Origin: Oncomelania hupensis
Lineage: Eukaryota; Mollusca; Gastropoda; Littorinimorpha; Pomatiopsidae
Length of the DNA: 64,000 bases
Direction: 5' to 3'
Assembly: GCA_036898135.1 (NCBI GenBank)
Contig: JBAHVR010000283.1
Coordinates: 221,501-285,500 of the forward strand
Part shown: piece after piece, positions 10,441-21,998 of the stretch
Layout: every line of letters begins with the position of its first letter
Position numbering within the stretch: position 1 is the first letter of the stretch
The notes under the pieces: generated by a model
Database searches by the model: none
Told to the model about the DNA's origin: nothing
What the model saw: only the letters and a program-made list of their open reading frames with translations
Translations under genes and position numbers: made by a program

Positions 10441-12480
10441 TCACAGGGTGATTACACTAGCCGATCCACGCAGGAGATAGATGAGTGAGTAATAGCATTC
10501 CATTGTGCACAGCCCAGTAACAATAGACCCACCGTCACAACGTACCCCTTTTAAGATGAACTAACAATCACTTCTGACATTGAGTTGAGTTGTAACGTCC
10601 TTTTACCACACTCCGAACAATGGATTACCCTCCACAAGCCCGATAGCACTAACGACTTTATAATCACCCACCACCACTGGAGTTTTTCCACCAAACAAAC
10701 TTACCAAACACTTTTGCGGTGCGAACCCCTGGAAGGGAGATCCAGACCACTATTTCCCCGGGGCACCTTACTTACCACACAACTCTCTCGTTACCGAATA
10801 TGATCCTTACCTTACCACCATTCTTCCGGGGGGAAGAAAACAAACACCAGTTCACTACCTGGCCAAACATTACCACCACCACCTCACAGGAGTGAACCCA
10901 CCACACCTTAACCCACACCTATTACTGGTTTTCACAATACCTCCGCCTGGGTGGCGGGCTTGCCTACCTCCCGGGTTGGAAGTAGGTTATTACCACTTAA
11001 CCAGTTGGTACTATTTCCTCGGCATCTTCATTGGGGCGGCCGGTGCTATCCCCACCACACACCACCAGGCATGGGAAGCATGCTATGTTGGTTTTATAAC
11101 CTTACAACCACCATCTGCCAAATGACAACCGCACCATAGACCACGCACCTATGACCACATACCAAAGTAATAGGGGTTGGATCATCCCTAGGTACGGTTG
11201 AACAGGGTGGCTGGTTACCACCCGCCCCGATACACCCCGGTTACTATTTACAAGAGGCTACCGGTTATTCCACCTGCCCAGCGGGACATTGCACGATCCG
11301 CAGTTTGGGAAATACGATGCTCATGTTTAATATATTTTTTTCAAAACAAAACCTAACTCAAAGGGGCCCGTCAGGGTCACCAAGTATCCACACCACTCTG
11401 TTGGACAGTCCTGCTGGCTCTTGGATGGCTCGCACCACCACATATCTCCTCTTGGAGAGGTTCAGGTCTTTAACAAAACAACAACCACCGGAGTCCACCG
11501 CCACTACCACTATACAAACAACGGTTGGGCTACTTACCTACTAAAACCACCACCACCAGTACACCAGGGCAGAACCTAGGAATATGCCCGAAGAGCCACC
11601 ACCATTACCTCCAATGGAGTTATCACTGAGCCTCCACCACGCACGGACAGGTATGGAGGTCCGTTACCACTCACCCAACAAGATGCAACCAACCAACCTT
11701 TCCCGACCACCAAATACCACCTAGGTCGGGTGGGAGATAAACACTTCCGTTGATCGACCCTCGAGTTCCGACCCGGATGTAGTGAATCCCACTGCGGGCC
11801 GACAGTGGCCTTGCATCTTGGGTCCTCTTGGACCTTCGCCATTTTCACCATAGCGGTACACCAACCATCACCCTCATTCCTACCCGGCTCCATGGGCGAT
11901 AAACAAGTCCTTTGATCGACCCTCGGGTCCCGACCCGGATGTAGTGAACCCCATGGTGTTCGCGGAGGATACCCCCTACTTGGTCCACCAATCAAGACTA
12001 CACCTGGCTCATTGAACACATTACCAATACCCTTTACGAAGGTTTTTTTCCCCTATATTACCTGTGGGTACAATGGGGCTAACACCCACTTACACTCATA
12101 CCCTACACAGGGTCCTACGACTCAATATCTGAGTTGACCAACCAACTTGCCCTACACCATTCCACCGACGGGTTATCCCGTCTTGTCCAACCACTATGCA
12201 CACATAACGGTTTGGGATCCGTTTCAAAACCTATACGTCGGGACTTGAACACCTCCACGCCAAGGGTCCTGATCGGGGGGGGGGGGGGGGGGGGGGGGGG
12301 GCAGGGGAGGGAGGGGGGTACCAACAACGGCGTCCCTTATCACTACCACCACCATAACCAATTTCATTATCAATACTTTGTCACTGGGCCCAAAGACCTG
12401 GGACTCAATTAACAACACGGTAGCACTGACGCGGCAAAGGAGAGAGAGAGAGAGCTAGACGGCGTCCCGATTAAAAAGCG
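10441..12480. other. ACC-rich anonymous repeat-like stretch with a 27 bp poly-G run
   Basis: Base composition changes sharply: the plus strand is rich in ACC/CCA and poor in G up to about 12.1 kb. A block around GATCGACCCTCG..CCGACCCGGATGTAGTGAA occurs at about 11753 and again at about 11913. A homopolymer of 27 G lies at 12275-12301. Open frames here (for example 11576-12019, minus) follow the skewed composition and show no domain. Possibly the body of an unrecognised repeat. Confidence 0.5.
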
Positions 12481-12489
12481 GGCCCGCCT

Positions 12490-12520
12490 CTATACGCTTT
12501 ATGTGCCCGGGGACGTTAAT
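12490..12520 (+). repeat. 31 bp repeat end, inverted partner at 14757-14786
   Basis: The sequence around CGGGGACGTTAAT, with TATACGC upstream, is present here and, as its reverse complement, at 14757-14786, with one indel and one mismatch. Both are followed on the inner side by short tetranucleotide runs (AATC here, TTAG there). The pair brackets the foldback element. Confidence 0.7.
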
Positions 12521-12865
12521 TTACCCAATCAATCAATCAGTTGGCGGGCATTCACGACTTGGTCTGCGCACATTATGCCTAACGCTCACTGAAAGCAACT
12601 ACACTAACTGAAAGACATACACAAATTCTCTCAGGATAAACACAACTAACCAACAACCAACATACCTAACCATATGATATTATATCAAAATAGCATCAGG
12701 GTGGATGCTATGAAAAATGAACAATTTATCTTGTACGAATTGACAATTCTCTACAATTGCATACCGAACATTGACTGTGAACTCGACCCAGACTTCAAAC
12801 GAAGCCTGAACCGCCGACAAGGCGGACGAACTAAAACATTTACTACCTACATTGATTCAACTCAC

Positions 12866-14404
12866 AATGCTTGTACATATGAGGCGCCATTTGTAAATTA
12901 AATCATTATTATCATTATATCTATAGAACATACATTTTACCTGTATAAAAGATATTGTATACTTATAAAATGAATTCTATGTCTATAAAATACATTCAAT
13001 AGCAATACAAAACTTTTTATAGCTAAAAACAAAAAATTATAACTACAGACTACATTTTACAATATACAAGAGAAATCATACGCGATCATCACGCCGTTTG
13101 TAAATATTATTCCGAAAAACTATTTTATCTCTAAACACTTCATTTTATCTCTAAACACTACATTTTATACACAAACAATTCATTTTATAGGTAAACAATT
13201 CATTTTATAACAATAAAGAGCTTTTATATCTATACAATAAATGTTATAATATATACAATGCATTTTACCTGTAGAATGCATTCAGAGCATTATTTTACGT
13301 TCAGCGCATGACATTAATTTTATACTGACTTTCGCATTGTTGATCCCAGGGAAGCAACTCCATCCTCGTGTAGACTACTTGTAAACTTCTAAGCGACTCA
13401 ACATGGTAAAGACCATAAAGTCTACTACAAAAAATGGCAAGGATCATACTAGTGTACTATATAAATTGGCGAGGACCATACTAGTGAAATGCTGATAAAA
13501 CATAGCGGCATCATTGTCAGTCTCGACTGTTCCAATTATTTTTTGGTCGTCTTGAAAAACTATCGATATAAGCACGAAGGCAAACCAGCTTCCATCGTAA
13601 CTGTTACCTTGGAGATTGTTGACATCAAGTATGCCGTAAGCGCGGGAAGTCGATATAGGCCTAGCGGGAATTCCCTACACGCGCCGTAGCTATCTAAATT
13701 TAGCTTATGCAACGTCATTTCCACATGAAAAGGCGAGAGCCCAGCGCATACGTGCATTGGGAAGGGGGGGGGGGGGGGGGTCGCTTAGAACGTTACAAAA
13801 TAAAAATAATTGAAGGGAGAGAAGCAGTTATACAATGAGAAAGGTAGTATAAAATTATTGTAAGGCGCCGACTGGAAAATAATTGGTGTGAATGCATTCT
13901 ACAGGTACAATTTATTGTACGTGTTATAAAATGTATTCTATAGATATAAGTGCTCGTTGTTGCTATAAAATGAAGTGTTTACAGGTAAAAGGAAGTTTTA
14001 TAGATCGTTTTTGCTATAAAATGACTTGTTTATAGATACAATGACTTGTTTATAGGTAAAATGAATTGGTTACTTATAAAATGTTTTGTTTATAGATAAA
14101 ATGAATTGGTTATTTATAAAATGTTTTGTTTATAAATAAAATAGTTTTTTTGTGTTTAATATTTACAAACGGCGTGACGATCCATGTATGATCTCTTGTA
14201 TATCGTAAAATGTAATATGTAGGTATAAAAATGTTGCTTTATAGCTATAAAAAGTGTTGTATTTCTATAGAATGTATTTTGTAGGTATATAATTCATTTT
14301 ATAATTATACCATATCTTTTATACAGGTAAAATGTATGTTCTATAGATATAATGACAATAACCATTTAATTTACAAATGGCGCTTCATATGTACACCATT
14401 GTCA
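12866..14404. mobile_element. 1.5 kb foldback-like element with long inverted-repeat arms
   Basis: The left arm (about 12866-13300) and right arm (about 13880-14404) are imperfect reverse complements. The outer ends share CAATG..TGTACATATGA and GCGCCATTTGTAAATTAAAT, followed by ATTATATCTATAGAACATAC and TTTTACCTGTATAAAAGATA. A second shared block, TCACGCCGTTTGTAAATATT, lies at about 13090 and inverted at about 14155-14174. The inner parts of both arms are degenerate short tandem units of the type ATTTTATAGNTAAACAA. The loop (about 13300-13880) has a poly-G run at about 13765-13780 and no gene. Long arms with internal tandem units and no transposase gene resemble Foldback-type or large nonautonomous elements. 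No target duplication was identified. Confidence 0.8.
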
Positions 14405-14484
14405 CCTGTTTTATCGCAAACCACCTCCTATCGAATACTAATGGACTTATTGAATCTCGGTCGCATACCCTGATTTACCTGTCC

Positions 14485-14640
14485 ATTTCAGATTCAGATT
14501 TTTTTATTTAAAGTCTTTTCATTAATAAAATGATATTAGACTTTCACAAACATATATATGCATAAACATACACACAAACACACATGCATAAACATAAACA
14601 CATACTTATGTACTTAATCAAAAAATGTTTTTTTATGTTA
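14485..14640 (-). repeat. Possible 3' end fragment of an SGNH/RNase H LINE
   Basis: The plus-strand text TTTTTATTTAAAGTCTTTTCA followed by TGATATTAGAC resembles the 3' untranslated end of the element at 55726-60750 (TTTTATTTAACGTCTCTTCA, then TGATATTAGAC). A CA/TA-rich run follows. Short and approximate. Confidence 0.4.
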
Positions 14641-14804
14641 GTATGTAAGATAAAATAAGCGATTTGTTCAATAAGTGTAGTACCAATTAGAGCGTTATTG
14701 GAATACATGTTGAATTTTAAACTTCACAGGGCTGGGTTAGTTAGTTAGTTAAATAGATTAACGTCCCCGGACACATAAGCGTATAGGGGACAATTCTTTT
14801 AGTT

Positions 14805-15410
14805 GGGCTTGGTCCCCCCTAACCTTTACCTTATACGACCCGAACCACACCTTACTGTGCTTGACCAATTGCCTCGCCTTCTCCCTACTTCTACTTGCCT
14901 CTCGTCTACCTTCTATACACTCACATACTTACCGGGGTTAACGCCCGGCCTCCCCAAGGTGTGAGGGACTAACCATACACCACTCAAAACACGGCCTACA
15001 TGTCCACCGACTCCCCTTGGGGTAATGAGCAATCTTGCCACTGTAGATTGTTCTAACCTATAAAGGGAACAGTGAAAGCCCCAGTTGAAAACCTGTCTTG
15101 CCTTTGTAGGCATGACAGATTCACTGCGGCAACAGTACCCCCGTTGGAGTGCCGGGGGTTTCAGTATAAATAGTATCCCCACTTTATGGAAATTTAGTGC
15201 TTTAAATTCCCACTGTTGCTATCTTCCTCATATACTCTTTCCCATTCCTGCTCTGTCCTATCACTCTGCTATACTATCTTCTTCTTCGCTAGATCAATGA
15301 CCTACCTTTTTTCTTGAAAACTCTTCCTGGACAAGACTCCTTGTTTGTGTATGGGGTCTGTTGGATCAGCTTGGGAGTGTTGGACGCTTTCTGCTGGGTG
15401 GTCACTAGGG
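14805..15410. other. No recognisable gene
   Basis: C-rich on the plus strand, like 10.4-12.4 kb. Possibly another piece of the same unknown repeat; I see no coding signal. Confidence 0.4.
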
Positions 15411-15424
15411 CTTCCTATGATGTT

Positions 15425-17214
15425 AGTATTTAGCAATATAGGCATTTCATAAATGAATCGAACATTGTCACCAAGATATCTATTTTTCATAAAACCTGTT
15501 TGATCTTCGTTAATTAATGAAGGCAGCACAAGTTTTAATCTATTAGTTATGCAAGCGGATCCTATTTTATAAGTTATATTTAATAAGGATATTGGACGCC
15601 AGTTTTTAATCAGATCTCTTGGTTTGTCACCCTTTGGAATGCATATGATTACCCCTTCCTTCTGTGTTATTGATAATTCTCCCTTTATAAATCCCTCATT
15701 TAAAGACCTAACTATATACATACCTAACGATTTCCAAAATACTTAAAACAATTCTACTGTTAATCCGTCACTTCCATGGCTTTTGTTGTTTGCCATATTC
15801 TTTAAAGCTCTACTTGCTTCCTCAAAAGTAATTTCTCCCTCCAAAGATTCCTTCTCGGTTATAGTTAAAGATGGAATGTCACTACCTAAAATATGTTTGT
15901 CGAATAAATCAACTGCTTTTTTATAATAAAGTTTGGAGTACAAAGAATTCACTTCATTAGAAATATCATTCGTATCATTTAAAATATCACCATTGTGTTT
16001 TGTAATTTTTCTTATTTGTTTGCTTACATAATTTCGTTTTTCAAGAGCACAGAAATATTTCGTTACTTTTTCACCATCTGCAATCCACCTAGCTCTAGAT
16101 CTCAACAAAACCCCTTCCATTCTTTTTTCTCTTATTGACACTAATTCCTTTTTGAGGTTTACTACTTCAACCCTTTCATTATCAGTTAGATTGTCTCTTT
16201 TTTCAAAAGTTAATATTATATTTTCTAAATCCCTCTCTTTTTTCTGATTTACTTTCTTTTTTCTGCTTGCAAAATTAATAGTCTTGGCTCTAATTTTCAT
16301 TAAAAGAGTGTCTAAAAAGAGTTGGTCAGAGGTAGTAAACTGTAGTTCACTAGATGGTATGTTTATAATGTTAGTCCTATCGTACGGCAAAGCTGCATAG
16401 TCTCCTGTAACTTCTTTAATTAATTCATTTACCTCGTCTAAGAAAGTCTTATCTTTTAATAACGAGGAATTAAATTTCCAAAACGTAAAGTGTTTTTCTT
16501 CCTGCCCAGTCGTTAACGATAAGGTAACCAAAGAGTGATCCGTACGGTAGACTGGGAGAATATTTGCATCTATTACAAGACTAGAGAAAGTGTCCGAAAT
16601 TAGAAAGAAGTCTAATATACTTTGTTGGAAGGGTCTATTTCTACGCCAGGTAAATCTACGTAATTCAGGATTAATTTCACGCCATATATCAACTAGATCG
16701 AGATTTGACATCATAGATTCCACCTGTTCTTGTGCTTTTGTATTATTGTTATGTTTATACTTGCAGTAATCCAAACAGAAATTCATAACTAAATTCCAAT
16801 CTCCGCACATTATAATATTCTCACATCCCATTCTCTGTAAACAATTTTCAAGTTCAGAATAAAATTGTGGATCATCCTTGTTTGGACCGTAGACATTTAC
16901 AATAACCAATTCTTTTCCCAACATTTTGGCAGAAATACAAAGAACATTGCCCCCGGGATCCCTACAAACATGCGTTACAAAAAATTCAAAATTGTTATTA
17001 AAAAGAACAGCAACTCCACGTGAACTTGAGCTATAAGAAGCAAAATACCATTTATATCCCCATTCAGATTCAACATAGTTTTCTAGCTTAGTATCAAAAT
17101 GTGTATCTTGTAACAAATATATAGAATAGTTCTTACTTCTTAATTAATGAAATACATCCCTGCGTTTTTTCATATCGCCCAAACCTTGGCAGTTCATATT
17201 AGTTAGTGATGATG
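15425..17214 (-). pseudogene. L1/Tx1-type LINE ORF2 fragment (endonuclease plus first part of RT)
   Basis: The minus-strand reading starts near 17214 with NMNCQGLGDMKKRRDV, then LLQDTHFDTK (endonuclease Glu position occupied by Asp), VNVYGPNKDDPQFY, IMCGDWNLVMN, QQSILDFFLISD and the YRTDHSLVTLSL block (the usual SDH is TDH). A linker rich in Lys/Glu coiled-coil-like sequence and the ARWIADGEKVTKYF element follow, then the RT N-terminus: KSHGSDGLTVELF, IPKGDKPRDLIKNWRPISLL, EDQTGFMKNRYLGDNVRF. Homology ends at about 15425 before RT motif A, so the catalytic core is missing. Stops interrupt it near 17141 and 15742. No ORF1 is visible upstream. The family differs from the RTE and SGNH LINEs in the window. 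Confidence 0.9.
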
Positions 17215-18188
17215 TACACATGTTGGAAAAATATAAAACAACAAACAGCAAAATATATTTGAAAATAAAATAAATAAAATTAAAAAAATATACACAGTTT
17301 CTTAATATTACACACAAACCAGACAAAACCAGAAAATATAAATAGCTCAATCAATATATCAGCAGCAAATGGATGTATGTGACAACCAAAAAGGAAAAAC
17401 CTGGCTTCAGCTGTATCAAAACATAATTAGAGTTGTATAGCCGACATTGCAGGCAGTGTGTAATGCAAAGTCACATGTATGCATACTTAAATTATAATGA
17501 CCTATAATTCTATTGATTAGGGCACAATCGAAGCAATGCGATTTAAAGCATCAAAATAAAATGTAGAAGCAGTTTGTGAATTATGTATCTATACACTGAT
17601 CTTCGCCATTTCACAAGAGCAAATCACTCTATTACTCCAATAGGGAAAAACATTCCACTAAGTGTCATCACATATTCTTTAGTTAGTCAGTCAAAAGTCA
17701 AAACAAAACACACACAGGCAGTCATCTCAGACAATAGTAGCATTGAATAGTTTTCAAGCATTCTTTGAGAAAGTTGTGCCACAAGTTTTTTTTTTTAAAA
17801 AAAGGGGGGGAGGGGGGTTATTGTCATTATCCCACCCCACAGACATCCCTCTCTTTTTTTTTTTCAGACAAAATCCCATTAAAAAAATTTAAAAAAAGGA
17901 AATCTTTGTCTTTGCGCTGTTAGCATTTTAATATATATAGTTTTATCATATTACATAAACATTTAGACTGAACAGGCACCTATATCAATAGCAAAAAGTA
18001 AATAGTTAATTTAATACAATCAAAAACGTTGTCAAAAGAGATTGCTAACATAGTAACAAACAAGCTCACAAAACTACATTTATCACAGGTACACAACCGA
18101 TGCATACAATTTACACTTTGTTGAAACACACCTGCATTGCATACTAATAATATAGCTGACATAACAAAGACATGGAATAAGAAAAACT
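17215..18188. other. No recognisable gene; AT-rich with poly-T/poly-G tract
   Basis: Homopolymer runs at 17788-17816 and 17851-17900. It lies downstream of the possible polyadenylation signal of the candidate minus-strand host gene. Confidence 0.4.
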
Positions 18189-18194
18189 TTTATT
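18189..18194 (-). terminator. Possible polyadenylation signal AATAAA (minus strand)
   Basis: TTTATT on the plus strand, read as AATAAA on the minus strand, 614 bp downstream of the stop codon of the candidate terminal exon. It is a common hexamer in AT-rich DNA, so support is weak by itself. Confidence 0.25.
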
Positions 18195-18807
18195 CAACTG
18201 CACATCAGCAAGCTAGGTCATAAATTAATTTCACATCTGTCAATCAACCGAACTTTCCCTGTGTAAGTAAAGGGAAAGAACCATTTTGACTAGATAATAC
18301 ATAAATGTTTAGCGCAGATTATCTCCCTTTACTTTTACCCAAACATGATGAAACTAACATTCAGATTATCCTTTTCATAGTGCCGAAATGATCAAACATT
18401 CACAGGGAGAAAAAGGAAGAAAACAAATCTATAAACCAAACATGATGAGACTAACACTCAGGTTATCCTTTTCATAATACCAATTCAAAAGCAAGAGATT
18501 CAAAATGTCAGACAAACTAAAATCCAAAAGATGACAAAGTTGAATGATTTAAACATTCTCAACATGTGTATGAAAACATCTTTTTCCCATTTTCCTTCTC
18601 CCTACCCTTTTCTTTTAATTGGCCTAGCCACTATAGATTGTTTTAATATAACAGCAACAAAGTACCACAACAAAAAATCAAACAATCAAACTGAGCACTA
18701 CAATATGACGGGTATGTCAAAAACATAGTTTGTTCAAACAATTCGGTTCTATTGTCTGCCAAAGCCTGCAATAGCTCTGAGAACATAGTACGTATAGGTA
18801 CATGTAT

Positions 18808-18885
18808 TTACTCTTGTGACAATTTGTCATGATCCACTGTCACAACGCCACCACTACCAGCACCACCTTTCTCCTTCATTGCACT
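18808..18885 (-). CDS. Candidate terminal coding exon of a host gene
   Basis: On the minus strand a good splice acceptor (GCAATGTTTTTTCAG) is followed directly by 25 codons and a TAA stop at 18808-18810. The peptide begins SAMKEKGGAGSGG and ends VDHDKLSQE. It is Gly-rich then acidic, has no resemblance to any retroelement protein, and is not low-complexity DNA. I cannot name the gene. An alternative open frame over the same DNA extends further upstream (18854-19042), so this exon is a hypothesis based on splice signals alone. Confidence 0.3.
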   Translation of the reverse strand, partial: SAMKEKGGAGSGGVVTVDHDKLSQE

Positions 18886-19623
18886 CTGAAAAAACATTGC
18901 CAATGTCGCAATGGATGCCCACTTTTATAATTCTACCATTCTTTAGCTTGGCTAGAATCTTTCCAGAGGAACTCCACACGAGAGGCAAACTTGCTGCTCG
19001 CAAGCACACTGGGGCGCCCCACCTACCATTGAGCCATTTCAACTGGCTTCAATTAAAACAAAAAGGATCAATAGCCAAGTTAATGTCAGCTTAATGATCA
19101 ACTGCAGGTGTTTCGTCGACAACAGGCAATGCTCTGTCCATCATTCCCCAGTGTACCTTTCTTGTAGATCTATCCATGTATTCTTTATATATTCATTATT
19201 TCTTTTATTTATTTCAACTGAGAGTGCCATCAATTCTGCGCTTGCCCAGGCGCTTTTGGCAGCTCTTGAGCTGGTAAGCCAATATGTAATATAAGAACAA
19301 TTGATAACATACAACAAACTGGGTTGCAGTATCTCTGTATTACGGAGATCATGAGATAAGCGTTTATGTATAAACACAAACCCTATTTCCGATCATAACA
19401 ATGATTACAATCTAGTCCCAACGACGTTATTTTTACTGTATTTTTAAAATATAGCTAATGTGTTGTAAATGCATGCTTAAATTTAAATGTCTAGTATCAC
19501 CTAAATGTGTGAACAGACAATAATGAAAGACTGATGCGATGGACTAATGTTATTTTGTTTCTGAATTCCAAAAAAATCAATGGGAACTGGTTGTAAAAAA
19601 CGAGAAAGGAGAATTTATCTACA

Positions 19624-19917
19624 TCCTATCCTATCCTATCCCGTAACTCAAAGGTCGTTGGGGCACCACAGATGATCTTTAACCAGCGCACTCCATCTCT
19701 TTTTGTTCTCAGCAATCCCCATGGCCTCGCTCAGCGTCAAACCATTCCACTCTCGAATGCCGTCCTCCCGCCTCTTTCTCCGCATCCCTGCCCCCTCTTG
19801 CCTCCCCGCACTGTGCCCCGCATGATGGTCTTTGCAAGGCCTGACCCTCTGGCGACGTGGCCACACCATCGGGGTCTCTCCTCCCCACCACTGCCAGCAT
19901 GCCATCGCGTTGTCCAA
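19624..19917 (-). pseudogene. RTE 3' end fragment, minus orientation
   Basis: Starts with the (TATCC)n tail and reads, on the minus strand, the last ~95 codons of the RTE ORF (the RWCGHVARGSGLAK and EWNGLTLSEAMGIAE blocks in two frames). It is richer in C and G than other copies (CCGCCTCTTTCTCCGCATCC), so it probably belongs to a diverged subfamily. Confidence 0.85.
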
Positions 19918-19974
19918 CGTCCAATTATGTACATACACTTTGAGTTTCCAACCATATGACATTAACGTGTAGAC

Positions 19975-20419
19975 ATCCATCTTCCTATATGATTGCGAAA
20001 CATGGACCCTCACAGCAGATCTACAAGGAAGAATACAAAGCAACAGAAGACTTCTGTGCATTTCCTATACCCGGCACATCACTAACAACGGAGTCCGACT
20101 GACTATCACAAAAGCCATTGGACAACATGATGACATGCTCACAATGGTGAAGAAACGGAAACTCCGATGGTATGGCCACGTCACCAGAGCATCAGACCTT
20201 GCAAAACTATCTTTCAAGGCACGGTGCAAGGAGACAGAAGAAGAGGGAGAACGAAAAATAGGTGGGAGGACAACATTCGAGAATGGACTGGATTTACACT
20301 GAACGAAGCCATGAGGGTTGCTGAGAACAGAGAAAGATGTAGTACTCAGGTTAAACGATCATCTGTAGTGCCCCAACGACATTTGAGTTACGGGATAGGA
20401 CAGGATAGGATAGGATAGA
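19975..20419 (+). pseudogene. RTE 3' end fragment, plus orientation, head-to-head with the previous one
   Basis: Matches the last ~145 codons and tail of the RTE element in plus orientation, ending GGGATAGGACAGGATAGGATA. About 57 bp of unrelated sequence separates it from the minus-oriented fragment, so both tails point outwards. Several frame breaks. Its sequence is closer to the intact copy than its left neighbour is, so the two are probably separate insertions rather than one inverted copy. Confidence 0.85.
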
Positions 20420-20714
20420 CATAAAACAGAATGGCAAGTGTCTGTACATACAAACCTGTCTCCCATCATAACAGTTCTGAACATCTACCACTAAACATGC
20501 CTCTTTTGTTTCTGAATTCCAGGATCAGTTAGATCCTGTGTGCAAACCCGAATGATAGTCTCTGAATCAATGGGAAAACCTGTCTGTACACACACCATGG
20601 TATATGCACCCACGAACCGGGTTCAACCATGAAACGTGATATTTTATTTCTTTACACTGCTAGCTAGAATGCGGTGCCTCAATGTAATACCTGTTTAGCG
20701 TATGAGAGAATCCT

Positions 20715-21045
20715 GAAGATACACCAACAATGTAACTGTCAGTGTATGAGTACATCAAACCTGCGCATGAACTGATGAAGATACGCCAACAATATAACTG
20801 TCAGTGTATGAGTACATCAAACCTGCGCATGAACTGATGAAGATACGCCAACAATATAACTGTCAGTGTATGAGTACATCAAACCTGCGCATGAACTGAT
20901 GAAGATACGCCAAGATATAACTGTCGGTGTATGAGTACATCAAACCTGTGCATGAACTGATGAAGACACGCCAACAATATAACTGTCAGTGTATGAGTAC
21001 ATCAAACCTGCGCATGAACTGATGAAGATACGCCAAGATATAATA
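20715..21045 (+). repeat. 62 bp minisatellite, about 5.3 units
   Basis: Units start at 20715, 20777, 20839, 20901, 20962 and 21024 and begin GAAGATACGCCAACAATATA, with GTGTATGAGTACATCAAACC in the middle. Copies 2 and 3 look identical; copy 4 has a 1 bp deletion. The last unit is partial. Confidence 0.95.
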
Positions 21046-21684
21046 ATGTATTTATTTGCTTATATAGCTATCTAGCGGAATCTCCGCTGCATCAATCAAA
21101 CTGTCTTGTTTATTTTTCATACCTGAAACCTGCCGAACAATAAACTACAAGACTTACAGTTTAGTATACATATGAATACATAAACCTTTACAGAAAGATA
21201 CTTCAAACCATCTTCCGTCAAAGAGGAGTGGGACTATAGTCTGCTACTGCAATGGCAATATCAATAAAACAGTTTACACAAAACTTGTGCAAAGATAGAC
21301 CATTCAAACACGCCGGCAAAAAGATGTTAGCTCGGAAGATGGACCGCAATGCCTATGGATCTGATGTGTATTACACAAACCAAAATCTGTTTGCCCACAA
21401 AAAAAAGTTTGCCGTCAAAAACAACCTCCAAACTACGACTTTCTTCACTTACTTCGCCCTTAGTGGAAATGCAAATGTCAATAAAGTAATGTGTAACGAA
21501 CTTTGTTTTTTCAAGTAAACAAAGTAATTGTCTTTGAATACTACAATATTGTACCTTTTAGCTCGAAGAGCGGTTCAGGGCGATGGTTGAACTCAAGGTG
21601 CCCATAGCGACATCAACCTGCTGCGCCCTGGCAAAAAAGTGCAGGACCGCAGAGCTGAGCCGCCCACATCGGTCTATTTATATA
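21046..21684. other. Anonymous stretch left of the Gypsy element
   Basis: The plus frame at 21252-21518 (88 codons) shows no domain and I would not call it a gene. The part at about 21560-21665 (GGTGCCC, then CTGGC and GACCGC words) may be a dispersed repeat. Confidence 0.4.
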
Positions 21685-21689
21685 CCTAT

Positions 21690-21856
21690 TGCAATAGTGT
21701 GAACCGAGATAATTATGTTACAGCAGTATGACAGACTAGAAGACAATGGGAATTGCTCAGCTGGAGTTGATTTTATGTCTATGTTAGTCAGCCCTGTTTA
21801 TGACGACACGAACCGGAAGTAGTTTTAGTACCGAAATACATGCAAATATCATTACA
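21690..21856 (-). repeat. 3' LTR of the Gypsy element
   Basis: 167 bp, beginning TGCAATAGTGTGAACCGAGA on the plus strand and ending ATCATTACA. Nearly the same as 32813-32990; the main difference is that an 11 bp stretch within GCACATACAGTTAGTATG of the other LTR is missing here, plus a few substitutions. Short LTR for a Gypsy element. Confidence 0.95.
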
Positions 21857-21872
21857 TCTCCCTCTTTTTTTA
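21857..21872 (-). promoter_or_regulatory. Polypurine tract
   Basis: Immediately internal to the 3' LTR; reads AAAAAAAGAGGGAGA on the minus strand. It would prime plus-strand DNA synthesis. Confidence 0.85.
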
Positions 21873-21998
21873 TGGACACACTGCACTAGCGAAATGTGCC
21901 GATTTATTATAGATTAGAGTCTGTGTATAACCGAAGGAGAGATATTACTCAAAACATAATGTTCCCAAAGTCTTTCTTTTCTTTTCTTTCCTTTTCTT

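Noticed and set aside
19094..19294. Possible plus-strand exon ending at CTG|GTAAGC near 19273
   Set aside because: The same DNA gives an equally plausible minus-strand acceptor and reading; no second signal decides, so not annotated.
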